A stretch of 64,000 bases of DNA. Source: Actinobacteria bacterium casp-actino5. Its GTDB lineage: Bacteria > Actinomycetota > Acidimicrobiia > Acidimicrobiales > Ilumatobacteraceae. The position numbers and the translations under genes are program-made. The notes under the pieces were generated by a model. The model saw only the letters and a program-made list of their open reading frames with translations, was not told the DNA's origin and did not search any database. This document shows, in pieces, positions 18,451 through 26,535 of this stretch; position 1 is the first letter of the stretch; every line of letters starts with the position of its first letter. The stretch is taken from positions 1 to 64,000 of the forward strand of contig LFFE01000024.1 of the NCBI GenBank assembly GCA_001510385.1. The letters run 5' to 3'.

Positions 18451-20088
18451 ATGAGTGCAGATTCGTACACCGCCGGCGCCACCGACACGCCGCTCATTGA
18501 GGACACAATTGACGCTAATTTTTGTGCGACCGTCGCGGCTCACGGTGATCGTGAGGCACTTGTGGTCCGCCATCAAGGAATTCGTTGGACCTATAACGAA
18601 CTAGATGCTCACGTTGATCAGCTTGCGCGAGCGCTGTTCGCAAGCGGGCTCAATGTCGGTGATCGTGTAGCGCTGTGGTCGCCCAACCGATACGAATGGG
18701 TACTCGCCCAGTACGCAACGGCGCGCATCGGCGCAATCATGGTGTGCATTAACCCCGCCTATCGAACGCACGAGCTCGAATTCGCATTGAACCAATCCGG
18801 ATCGGTCATGCTTCTTGCAGCACCGGAATTCAAAACGAGCAACTACAAACAGATGTGGGCTGATGTTGCTGAACAATGTCCTGGCGTGCGCGAGGCGGTG
18901 TTCTTCGACGACCCAACCTGGGAAACGCTCTTACAGCGCTCTGAACATGTCACAAGTGAGCAGGTAGCTGCACGATCAGCAGGCCTCGCCAACACAGACC
19001 CGATCAATATTCAGTACACCTCAGGAACAACTGGACTTCCGAAGGGTGCGACGCTCACACACCGCAACATCCTCAATAACGGCTACTTCGTCGGGGAAGC
19101 TTGCGGCTACACCGAATACGACCGTGTCTGCATCCCAGTGCCGTTTTATCACTGCTTTGGAATGGTGATGGGAAACCTGGGGTGCACGAGCCACGGGTCG
19201 ACAATGGTGATCCCCAACGATGCCTTTGAACCGGTCTCTGTGCTCTCAGCGGTACAAGAGGAGAAGTGCACTTCGCTGTACGGCGTCCCGACCATGTTCA
19301 TCGCCGAACTCGGTGTTCCTGAATTTGAGTCGTATGACCTTTCAAGTCTGCGAACCGGCATCATGGCTGGCTCACCGTGCCCGGTAGAGGTAATGAAACA
19401 AGTCATCGAACGAATGAACATGGACGACGTCACTATCGCCTACGGGATGACGGAAACGTCGCCGGTATCGACACAGACAGGAGCGGATGACTCAATTGAC
19501 AAGCGAGTCGCCTCAGTCGGACGTGTCCATCCACATGTCGAAATCAGAGTCGCTGACCCTGAAACCGGCAAAACAGTTCCGCGAGGAGAACCAGGCGAAT
19601 TCCAAACTCGCGGATACTCCGTCATGAAGAGCTATTGGAATGAAGAGGAGAAAACGGCGCAAGCAATTGATTCCGAAGGATGGATGCATACTGGCGACCT
19701 CGCAGTGATGGATGCCGACGGGTATGTCAACATCACTGGTCGAATTAAGGACCTCATCATCCGCGGCGGTGAGAACGTTTCTCCACGAGAGATTGAAGAG
19801 TTCCTCTACAGTCATCCCGACATCATCGATGTGCAGGTTGTTGGAGTGCCCGACACCAAATTTGGAGAAGAGGTATGCGCATTCGTCCAAGCCCGTGACG
19901 GCACCATCGTCGACACCGAGACGGTACGAGAGTTCTGTCAGGGCAAAATCGCCCACTACAAGGTTCCGCGTTACGTACTCAGCATTGACGACTTCCCGAT
20001 GACCGTGACCGGAAAGATTCAGAAGTACCTCCTGCGAGACGCAGCTGTTGAGCAACTCAAACTCAGCGGGTACGGCACCACCGCGTAA
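18451..20088 (+). CDS. Acyl-CoA synthetase (AMP-forming, FadD/AcsF type)
   Basis: About 545 residues. ANL motifs: [17 protein letters not shown]-loop, [61 protein letters not shown], and catalytic Lys context [13 protein letters not shown]. Best match is the medium/long-chain acyl-CoA synthetase group that includes AcsF and FadD35. ATG 18451 is preferred over ATG 18436 because GGGAGA lies about five bases before it. Divergent from modABC; part of the lipid-metabolism theme of 18-30 kb. Confidence 0.88.
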   Translation: MSADSYTAGATDTPLIEDTIDANFCATVAAHGDREALVVRHQGIRWTYNELDAHVDQLARALFASGLNVGDRVALWSPNRYEWVLAQYATARIGAIMVCINPAYRTHELEFALNQSGSVMLLAAPEFKTSNYKQMWADVAEQCPGVREAVFFDDPTWETLLQRSEHVTSEQVAARSAGLANTDPINIQYTSGTTGLPKGATLTHRNILNNGYFVGEACGYTEYDRVCIPVPFYHCFGMVMGNLGCTSHGSTMVIPNDAFEPVSVLSAVQEEKCTSLYGVPTMFIAELGVPEFESYDLSSLRTGIMAGSPCPVEVMKQVIERMNMDDVTIAYGMTETSPVSTQTGADDSIDKRVASVGRVHPHVEIRVADPETGKTVPRGEPGEFQTRGYSVMKSYWNEEEKTAQAIDSEGWMHTGDLAVMDADGYVNITGRIKDLIIRGGENVSPREIEEFLYSHPDIIDVQVVGVPDTKFGEEVCAFVQARDGTIVDTETVREFCQGKIAHYKVPRYVLSIDDFPMTVTGKIQKYLLRDAAVEQLKLSGYGTTA

Positions 20089-20216
20089 CTCAGCGGAAGG
20101 CTGGTTGCACCCAGCACAGGGTCGACGACTTTCCCGCGTCGGAAATTCCAGCGTGGCTTCGAAAGAGTTCGCTCTGACATGATTGAAACCACGACGCCAA
20201 GGGAGGGATGAGCGCA

Positions 20217-21032
20217 ATGTCTGAATGGGGATCCGCACAATTGGTTGGCGATATTGCGATTGCGCCGGTCTTTGACGGCCGTGCCTTTGAGAACCCACGA
20301 GAAGTTCTGCTACGACCAACGTTCAGCGGAGACCCTTGGGCCCACCATGGCGACCTTCTCAACGCCGAGGGACAGCTCGAGTTGACGATGGGCGCATACC
20401 TCATTCGCACTGGCGATCGCCTCGTGCTCGTCGATGCCGGAGTTGGAATGATCAACAATGGCCAATACCAAGGGGGCGGATTACTCTCCAGCCTTCTTGA
20501 TCTCGGCGTCGAGCCATCTGACATCACAGATGTCGTCCTTACCCACCTCCACTTTGATCACGTCGGCTGGGCGACAAGAAAAGGTGAAATCGTATTTCCG
20601 AACGCGACATACCGTTGCCACTCTGCAGACTGGCAGCACTTCGTCGAGAGCGACACAGCCGATGAAGGTGCGATACGAAAATTGTCGCCGATCGCTCCGC
20701 ACCTCGAGTTGTTCGACACTGACCACACCCTCGCCACTGGGGTCGACGTGCGCCACGCCCCGGGGCATACGCCTGGGTCAGTCATTGTCATTATCTCGAG
20801 TGGCGATGATCGAGCAATGCTGATCGGCGATATTGCACACTGCCCGGCAGAGCTCACCGAAAACGATTGGGAGGCAGTGTTCGATGTTGATCGTGATCTT
20901 GCCCGCCGTACACGGGAAGCACTTGCCGTCGAACTCGAAGGCTCAACCACGTTAGTTGGAGCAGCGCACTTCCCGGGACTGCAATTTGGCCGGCTACTGA
21001 CCGGTGAAGGCCAACGGTCGTGGATGCTCTGA
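20217..21032 (+). CDS. Metallo-beta-lactamase-fold hydrolase
   Basis: About 271 residues. Zinc motif THLHFDHVGW (HxHxDH), with the later ligands in HAPGHTPGS and LIGDIAHCP, and the final His in GAAHFPG. The fold resembles quorum-quenching lactonases and related esterases; the substrate is unknown. Two ATGs are possible. The one at 20217 has the strong AGGGAGGG sequence nine bases upstream, while the one at 20208 sits directly on it, so 20217 is chosen. Confidence 0.87.
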   Translation: MSEWGSAQLVGDIAIAPVFDGRAFENPREVLLRPTFSGDPWAHHGDLLNAEGQLELTMGAYLIRTGDRLVLVDAGVGMINNGQYQGGGLLSSLLDLGVEPSDITDVVLTHLHFDHVGWATRKGEIVFPNATYRCHSADWQHFVESDTADEGAIRKLSPIAPHLELFDTDHTLATGVDVRHAPGHTPGSVIVIISSGDDRAMLIGDIAHCPAELTENDWEAVFDVDRDLARRTREALAVELEGSTTLVGAAHFPGLQFGRLLTGEGQRSWML

Positions 21033-21133
21033 TATCCCAGCGTTGACCTCGATCCCGTCGGCAAGCTGCACACCTCGCTGAGTGTTCCGTGTGAAAATCC
21101 TCACAGCAGGTGACGCCCAATTCCGAAGGGCAC

Positions 21134-21139
21134 TACGAT
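21134..21139 (+). promoter_or_regulatory. Putative promoter (-10 TACGAT) of the zinc-ribbon/DnaJ gene
   Basis: TACGAT ends seven bases before the GTG at 21147; GTGACG about 18 bases upstream could be a weak -35. Predicts a leaderless GTG transcript. Confidence 0.45.
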
Positions 21140-21146
21140 CATCGCT

Positions 21147-22034
21147 GTGGCTTCCGGAATCCGCTGCCCGTCATGCGGCGCTGTTCATCACCTGCCGCCA
21201 CCAATTTTGCTGACGATCTGCGAATGCGGCGACAAGTTGCGTCACCCAGGACATGCAAACTCTTCCCCTCACTCGCAGCATCACGCAGATCTCTATGAGA
21301 TTCTTGGAGTCGAGCGAACGGCGTCAGCCGACGATCTTCGAACCGCCTACCGGCAGCGCGCCCGCGAAACCCATCCCGATGCAGGAGGCAAACCCGGAGA
21401 GTTCCAAGCTGTGCAGGCCGCATGGGAGGTGCTTGGCGACCCTGAACGTCGCCGCCGATATGACCGCTCAGGAGTTTCGTCGGCTGATGGACGCGAGTCC
21501 AAACCCGTGCCCGACCTACTTGACGTCTCTGTCGTTATCGCGGTTCGGAGACTTATCTCTGCTGGCTTTGCGCCTCGACTCGTGCTCATTCCCGAACATC
21601 ACGACGAACTCGCCGACGTTGTTATCGGGCAGCAACCCGCACCCGGAACGAACCACCCCGTCGGATCGATCGTCGATGTCGCAGTCAGTGGTTCTGATGC
21701 CGGAATTCTCTGGCGCGGAATCAAACGTGACGCTCAACGGGTCACAGACGACCTGAAAGGCGCTGCGACAGCAACCGCTGATTCAGCGGTCAAGGGAGCC
21801 AAACGCGCCATCAGATGGTTCCTCCGAACCGCTGCGATCGTCTTTTCAATTGCCTCAGTGATCGCCACATCAATCATCGTTGGCGTGTACCGGCCTGTGG
21901 CGGGACTCATCATCTTGTTCGTTGGAGCGACAATCATTGCTGTGGTAATTCAACGCACATCCCCCAACGTCAATCAGCGCCGCAAGAGCACCGGAGATAC
22001 CTCACTCGCTCGCAGACGGATCGGTCATCGGTAG
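21147..22034 (+). CDS. Zinc-ribbon, J-domain, PASTA-like membrane protein
   Basis: 295 residues with an unusual build: N-terminal CPSC...CECG zinc ribbon (about 6-30), a full J domain (about 47-108: DLYEILGVERTASADDLRTAYR, with HPD in THPDAGG), a PASTA-like module (about 120-190: LISAGFAPRLVLIPEHHDELADVVIGQQPAPGTNHPVGSIVDVAVSG), then a helical linker and two hydrophobic segments (about 225-270). J domains stimulate Hsp70 ATPase; PASTA modules are best known from extracellular parts of Ser/Thr kinases and PBPs, so their presence beside a J domain is odd. GTG start with a leaderless-type -10. The 3' end overlaps the convergent sulfurtransferase by 33 bases. Confidence 0.75.
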   Translation: MASGIRCPSCGAVHHLPPPILLTICECGDKLRHPGHANSSPHSQHHADLYEILGVERTASADDLRTAYRQRARETHPDAGGKPGEFQAVQAAWEVLGDPERRRRYDRSGVSSADGRESKPVPDLLDVSVVIAVRRLISAGFAPRLVLIPEHHDELADVVIGQQPAPGTNHPVGSIVDVAVSGSDAGILWRGIKRDAQRVTDDLKGAATATADSAVKGAKRAIRWFLRTAAIVFSIASVIATSIIVGVYRPVAGLIILFVGATIIAVVIQRTSPNVNQRRKSTGDTSLARRRIGHR

Positions 22035-22904
22035 CGAGTCATCTCGACTCCACTCCATCAAACTTCCGTCGTATACCCGAATGCCAGTCTGACCGGTGAG
22101 CGTGAGAGCAAATGCCACGACAGTTGCCGCAATCGCACCACCGCAGTACGAGATGATTGGCCGCTCACGGTCGATCGCAGCCAACTTTTCTTCAAGCACA
22201 TCCGCTGGCCAAAACGCAGCTGTCTCACCATCGACCAGTGAAAGGTACGGCACATTCGTTGCCCCAGTGATGTGGCCTCGGCGCGGCCCGTATCCGGGGT
22301 CAATCCCGTTGAAGTTGTCTGCCGACAATGCATCAATCAGGCAGGCACTTCCACCATTGATGGCAGCCAAGACATCCTCTTTTGTTGCCCGCGCTTCAAG
22401 ACCCTTGACCGCCACGGTGATATTCCCACGCTCGACGTTTGAGGAACCAGTATCGAGCGATCGGCCTGAGCCAACCCAACCTTCGATACCTCCATGCAAG
22501 ATCGAAACATTCACTCCCATGTGATGCAGCGTCCACCATGCACGGGTACACCACATGGTCCCGGAGTCGATTCCTGGCCTTGGAGTTGATGCGACGAGGA
22601 CAACCTTGTCACCGTTATTGACACCGACCCGTTGAAGTTGTTCAGTGACATGCTCAGGGGACGGCCACATCCACGGAAGGTTCGACTCTCCGTCAGAGAG
22701 CGCTCCCTTCGCTGAAGGGACATCAAAAAACACTGACCCAGGGATGTGCCCTTCGGAAAAGCAACGCTCCTCGGCAGCGTTTTCAAGCGAGCCGGTCAAG
22801 CGGGCGGTGACGTCGAGAATTCGAACACCACCTTTTGTCATCATCTCCTCGAGCTCATCAGCGGTGACGAGGTATTCAGGGTGTGAATAGGTTGTAACTG
22901 CCAT
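22002..22904 (-). CDS. Thiosulfate/3-mercaptopyruvate sulfurtransferase (two rhodanese domains)
   Basis: 300 residues, two rhodanese domains. The N-terminal one (about 10-145) lacks the active Cys loop; the C-terminal one (about 170-290) carries the persulfide cysteine in SYCGGAIAA. Motifs FSEGHIPGSVFFD and RRGHITGATNVPY mark the two halves. It transfers sulfane sulfur to cyanide or other acceptors; the CGGAIAA loop differs from classic thiosulfate (CRKGVT) and MST (CGSGVT) loops, so the donor is uncertain. AAGGAG lies eight bases before the ATG. Downstream of the Dabb and SDR genes with an 11-base gap, likely one operon. Confidence 0.87.
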   Translation of the reverse strand: MAVTTYSHPEYLVTADELEEMMTKGGVRILDVTARLTGSLENAAEERCFSEGHIPGSVFFDVPSAKGALSDGESNLPWMWPSPEHVTEQLQRVGVNNGDKVVLVASTPRPGIDSGTMWCTRAWWTLHHMGVNVSILHGGIEGWVGSGRSLDTGSSNVERGNITVAVKGLEARATKEDVLAAINGGSACLIDALSADNFNGIDPGYGPRRGHITGATNVPYLSLVDGETAAFWPADVLEEKLAAIDRERPIISYCGGAIAATVVAFALTLTGQTGIRVYDGSLMEWSRDDSLPMTDPSASE

Positions 22905-22915
22905 ATGACTGCTCC

Positions 22916-23674
22916 TTATTGCAATCCGTGAGCAGCACCGCCATCAAGCGGTATTGCTGCCCCAGTAATGAACTTTGCGAAATCAGAACAAAGAAACGCA
23001 GCAACCCGACCGAAATCATCAGGATCACCAATGAATCCGGCAGGAATCGCTGCGGCCGCCTCAGCAAGGTTCTCATGAAGAGCCTCTAGTCGTGGCGTGC
23101 GATGCAAACCAGGTTGCAGGGAATTGACGGTGATGCCGTCTGGCGCCACCTCACGGGCAAGAGTCTTCAAGAATCCCGTCAGGCCAGCGCGGGCGGTATT
23201 CGACAGAATGAGTGTGCCGATCGGTTCACGGACTGACAGCGATGTGATCGCAACAACGCGACCCCATCCGCGCTGTTGCATCGCTGGAACAAGCGCTGAG
23301 CACATCGCGACTGTCGAAACAAGATTCAACTGCAGCGCCTCGCCGTAGGAGTCGAGGCTTGTCGATGCAAAGTTTCCAGGCGGAGGGCCTCCCGCATTCG
23401 CGACAAGAATGTCAACCCCTCCCATTGCATGTTCAGCGGCCGCGGCCATTGATGCGACTTCCTCATTACTCGTCACATCAGCAGGAATGACGTGGACAAC
23501 AGCGGAAGGCACCATTGAGATGATCTCCGACCGGGCGGCCTCAAGTTTCTCTTGAGAGCGCGAAGCAATCGCTACTTCAACGCCCTCTTGGGCGAGCGCC
23601 AGGGCTGTGCTTTTACCAAGACCGGTTGACGCTCCAGTGACAAGTGCTCGGCGACCTGCGAGATTGAGGTCCAT
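22916..23674 (-). CDS. SDR-family protein with altered catalytic tetrad
   Basis: About 252 residues from the ATG that overlaps the Dabb stop as TGATG; a GTG 12 bases upstream is the alternative. It has the Rossmann TGASTGLG loop, NAGG (VANAGGPPPG), and Ser in AITSLSVREP. However, the YxxxK site is replaced: where YSASK should be, the sequence is LSNTARAGL (Tyr to Leu, Lys to Arg). A subgroup of FabG-like SDRs shows this LSNxxR form; whether it is active, and how, is not clear from sequence. Middle gene of Dabb-SDR-rhodanese. Confidence 0.8.
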   Translation of the reverse strand: MDLNLAGRRALVTGASTGLGKSTALALAQEGVEVAIASRSQEKLEAARSEIISMVPSAVVHVIPADVTSNEEVASMAAAAEHAMGGVDILVANAGGPPPGNFASTSLDSYGEALQLNLVSTVAMCSALVPAMQQRGWGRVVAITSLSVREPIGTLILSNTARAGLTGFLKTLAREVAPDGITVNSLQPGLHRTPRLEALHENLAEAAAAIPAGFIGDPDDFGRVAAFLCSDFAKFITGAAIPLDGGAAHGLQ

Positions 23675-23970
23675 CAGGCCTGCCACTCAAATTGCACGGC
23701 GGCACGACCTTCGATCACGTGCGATGTACGGGCGATGACAGCCTTATGTTCTGGGTGATCCCGATAGGTCGTGTAACCGTCGATATCGGCGAAATCCGCA
23801 GTCACGACGTAGTCAAAGTTGCCCTCGTTCACACCGAGATCGGAACCGTGTTCGTAATTCACAATTACATCGATCTTTGGCACCATCTCTGAAAGGCCAT
23901 TCGAAAACGCAGCAACCTCGTCGGGCGTCGCAGACTCTTTAAATCTGAACATCACAGTATGACGAATCAT
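23674..23970 (-). CDS. Dabb-domain (stress-responsive A/B barrel) small protein
   Basis: 98 residues, one dimeric alpha/beta-barrel domain: starts MIRHTVMFRFKESATPDEV, then NYEHGSDLGVNEGNFDYVVTADFADIDGYTTYRDHPEHK, a textbook Dabb pattern. Family members are small cyclases/decarboxylases or have unknown roles. GGGG lies six bases before the ATG, and a large inverted repeat lies just upstream. First gene of an apparent three-gene operon (Dabb, SDR, rhodanese). Confidence 0.87.
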   Translation of the reverse strand: MIRHTVMFRFKESATPDEVAAFSNGLSEMVPKIDVIVNYEHGSDLGVNEGNFDYVVTADFADIDGYTTYRDHPEHKAVIARTSHVIEGRAAVQFEWQA

Positions 23971-23986
23971 CGAAAACCCCTTTTTT

Positions 23987-24015
23987 GGTGAAGGCCACCG
24001 AGCGTGGCTTTCACC
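23987..24015 (-). promoter_or_regulatory. Inverted repeat just upstream of the Dabb ribosome site
   Basis: Two 12-base arms (23987-23998 and 24004-24015) around five bases; complementary except for one G/A position that becomes a G-U pair in one strand's RNA. It ends 16 bases before the Dabb ATG, next to AAAAAAGGGG. It may be an operator for the divergent pair or a 5'-leader hairpin. Confidence 0.5.
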
Positions 24016-24078
24016 CCCAGCGTAGGATGCATGGTCGTCCCTCGGTGACTCGGGGGTTCCCAGATCAATGGAGTGAAC

Positions 24079-25626
24079 ATGTTGTACACAAGCCCCCTTC
24101 CTTCAGTCGAGATTCCTCTCGTTCCGATCACAGAGTTCGTGCTTCGTCGTGTTGAGGATCACCCTGATCGCCCAGCACTCATCGATGGAGCCTCGGGCCG
24201 TACATATTCGTTTGCCGAACTCAGTGATGTCATCCACCGCCTTGCTGGCGGTCTTGCTGCCCGCGGCTTCGGCCCCGGAGACACTCTCGCACTGATGGCA
24301 CCAAACCTGCCCGAGTACGCGATCGTCTTCCACGCTGTTGCCGTTGCCGGCGGGGTTGTCACCACGGTGAACCCCACCTATGGCGCGGAGGAAATCGCGT
24401 TCCAATTGCGTGATGCTGGAGCAACCGAACTCATCACTGTTGGCATGTTCGCCGAGGTCGCCGCAGCAGCAATTGCGGAAACACCAATCTCTGAGGTGAT
24501 CACCATCGACGGCGCAGACCGAACGACCGCTCTCGACAGCATCTTTGGCGACCCAATCCCCCAATCACCAGTGAACCCCGTCGACGATGTCGTTGTGCTT
24601 CCATACTCATCGGGCACCACCGGGCTGCCGAAGGGCGTGATGCTGACCCATCACAATCTTGTTGCAAATATCTGTCAATGTGACCATGCAATCGTTTACC
24701 AACCTGATGGAGAGGTGGCGCTTGCCTTCCTACCGTTCTTCCACATTTATGGCATGCAAGTGCTCATGAACGGCCTGCTTGCAAACGGTGTCACCGTTGT
24801 CACCCTTCCTCGATTTGACCTCGAGCAAGCGTTGTCGCTCGTACAAGCACACCGCATTACCCGATTCTTCGCCGTGCCACCGGTCGTCCTTGCATTAGCG
24901 AAACATCCTGCGGTTGATTCGTACGATCTCTCGTCACTCGTGCAGGTATTCTCTGGCGCTGCTCCGCTTGGTGCTGAAATTGCCATGGAAGCCGAGAAGC
25001 GGATCGGCTGCGAGGTTGTGCAGGGGTACGGCATGACAGAGCTGTCCCCTGTCAGCCACACCACACCTCCTGGAATGTTTAAGGCGGGATCATCTGGTGT
25101 CACCGTGTCAAACACTGAAAGCCGCATCGTTGATCCTGACACCGGCGAAGACCTACCGTTTGGTGAACGCGGCGAATTGTGGGTGCGCGGCCCACAGGTC
25201 ATGAAGGGCTACCTCAACAACGCTGAGGCAACGGCGGCCACCCTCGACAGCGATGGTTGGCTCCACACCGGAGATGTCGCAATCATTGATGAGGATCACC
25301 ACATGACGATCGTCGACCGAGTGAAGGAACTCATCAAATACAACGGCTTTCAGGTTCCACCTGCCGAGCTTGAGGCTCTGCTGGTTACTCATCCAGACGT
25401 TAATGATGTTGCAGTGATCGGCATTCCCGACGAATCGGTGGGCGAATTGCCAAAGGCGTTTATCGTCCGATCACCTGGTTCATCCGTCACGGCTGAGGAC
25501 CTTCAGGCCTTTGTTGCTGAGCATGTTGCGTCGTACAAGCACATCCGACTTGTCGAGTTTGTTGACGAAATACCGAAGTCAGCTTCAGGTAAAATTCTCC
25601 GTCGCCTCCTTCGCGATCAGGGCTAA
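24079..25626 (+). CDS. 4-coumarate:CoA ligase-like acyl-CoA synthetase
   Basis: About 515 residues. [17 protein letters not shown]-loop, FFHIYGMQVLMNGLL, GYGMTELSPVSH, GWLHTGDVAIIDEDHHM, VDRVKELIKYNGFQVPPAELE, and PKSASGKILRRLLRDQ. The FQVPPAELE and VDRxKELIK forms are typical of the 4CL/firefly-luciferase branch. It activates aryl or medium-chain carboxylates to CoA esters. ATG 24079 is preferred over GTG 24073 because GGAG lies seven bases before it. A crotonase gene follows 11 bases downstream, so both may act on one acyl-CoA. Confidence 0.88.
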   Translation: MLYTSPLPSVEIPLVPITEFVLRRVEDHPDRPALIDGASGRTYSFAELSDVIHRLAGGLAARGFGPGDTLALMAPNLPEYAIVFHAVAVAGGVVTTVNPTYGAEEIAFQLRDAGATELITVGMFAEVAAAAIAETPISEVITIDGADRTTALDSIFGDPIPQSPVNPVDDVVVLPYSSGTTGLPKGVMLTHHNLVANICQCDHAIVYQPDGEVALAFLPFFHIYGMQVLMNGLLANGVTVVTLPRFDLEQALSLVQAHRITRFFAVPPVVLALAKHPAVDSYDLSSLVQVFSGAAPLGAEIAMEAEKRIGCEVVQGYGMTELSPVSHTTPPGMFKAGSSGVTVSNTESRIVDPDTGEDLPFGERGELWVRGPQVMKGYLNNAEATAATLDSDGWLHTGDVAIIDEDHHMTIVDRVKELIKYNGFQVPPAELEALLVTHPDVNDVAVIGIPDESVGELPKAFIVRSPGSSVTAEDLQAFVAEHVASYKHIRLVEFVDEIPKSASGKILRRLLRDQG

Positions 25627-25636
25627 TCAGGTCACC

Positions 25637-26413
25637 ATGTCATTGCCCGAAGTTCATGCAGAAATTGAGAACCGGGTTCTCACCATCACGATTGATCGCC
25701 CTGAAGTGAGAAACGCTGTTGATGGCCCCACGGCTCAGGCATTGCACGAAGCCTTTCTGTTGCTTGATGAGTCTGACGCCGTGGACATCGGGATTCTGAC
25801 CGGCGCGCATGGAACCTTTTGTGCTGGTGCAGATCTGAAGTCTGTGGCTGGAGGTGAAGGGCCGAGAGTGCACGAGGATATGTCGCTGCCCGGGCCGCTC
25901 GGACCGACGCGAATGATGACGACAAAACCATTGATCGCCGCAGTTGAGGGTTTCGCTGTTGCAGGTGGGCTCGAGTTAGCACTTCTGTGTGACCTTCGAG
26001 TCGCTGCATCAAACGCCGTATTCGGCGTGTATTGCCGACGATGGGGTGTACCGCTCGTTGATGGAGGAACAATTCGCCTTCCTCGTTTGATTGGGCACTC
26101 TCATGCAATGGATCTCATCCTCACAGGCCGCGGGGTATCAGGGGACGAAGCACGACAGATGGGTCTTGCGAATCGAATCTGTGAACCCGGCAACGCTCTC
26201 AGTACAGCGCGAGCTCTTGCCGACCAACTCGCCGCATTCCCTCAAGGTTGTTTGAGATCCGATCGAGAGTCCGCCTACGCACAGTGGGACCTTCAATTCG
26301 ACGATGCACTGGAAAACGAAACCCGGCTTGGTCTACAGGTCATTCGCTCCGGCGAAACTCGTGACGGTGCAACAAGATTCGCAAACGGCGAAGGTCGCCA
26401 CGGAGCGTTCTAA
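25637..26413 (+). CDS. Enoyl-CoA hydratase/isomerase (crotonase family)
   Basis: 258 residues: TITIDRPEVRNAVDGPTAQAL, the oxyanion loop FCAGADLKSVAGGE, second oxyanion segment AAVEGFAVAGGLELALLCDLRVA, then YCRRWGVPLVDGGTIRLPRLIG. The last segment (with Asp in VDGGT rather than a catalytic Glu) matches a group of EchA proteins whose exact reaction is often unassigned. It follows the CoA ligase closely. The frame is open further upstream inside the ligase, but MSLPEVHAEIENRVLTITI is the natural start. The frame also stays open for 58 codons after the TAA (see findings). Confidence 0.87.
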   Translation: MSLPEVHAEIENRVLTITIDRPEVRNAVDGPTAQALHEAFLLLDESDAVDIGILTGAHGTFCAGADLKSVAGGEGPRVHEDMSLPGPLGPTRMMTTKPLIAAVEGFAVAGGLELALLCDLRVAASNAVFGVYCRRWGVPLVDGGTIRLPRLIGHSHAMDLILTGRGVSGDEARQMGLANRICEPGNALSTARALADQLAAFPQGCLRSDRESAYAQWDLQFDDALENETRLGLQVIRSGETRDGATRFANGEGRHGAF

Positions 26414-26535
26414 CACCCAGAAAGCGTTTGCCGGCCTCAATCTGCGCGCTGGCAGTACATTGAATGGTGTGCACTTTTTGAGGACTCGTACCATCGCGAC
26501 CATTCGGACGACCTCGAACTCCTGAAAGCAACCTC

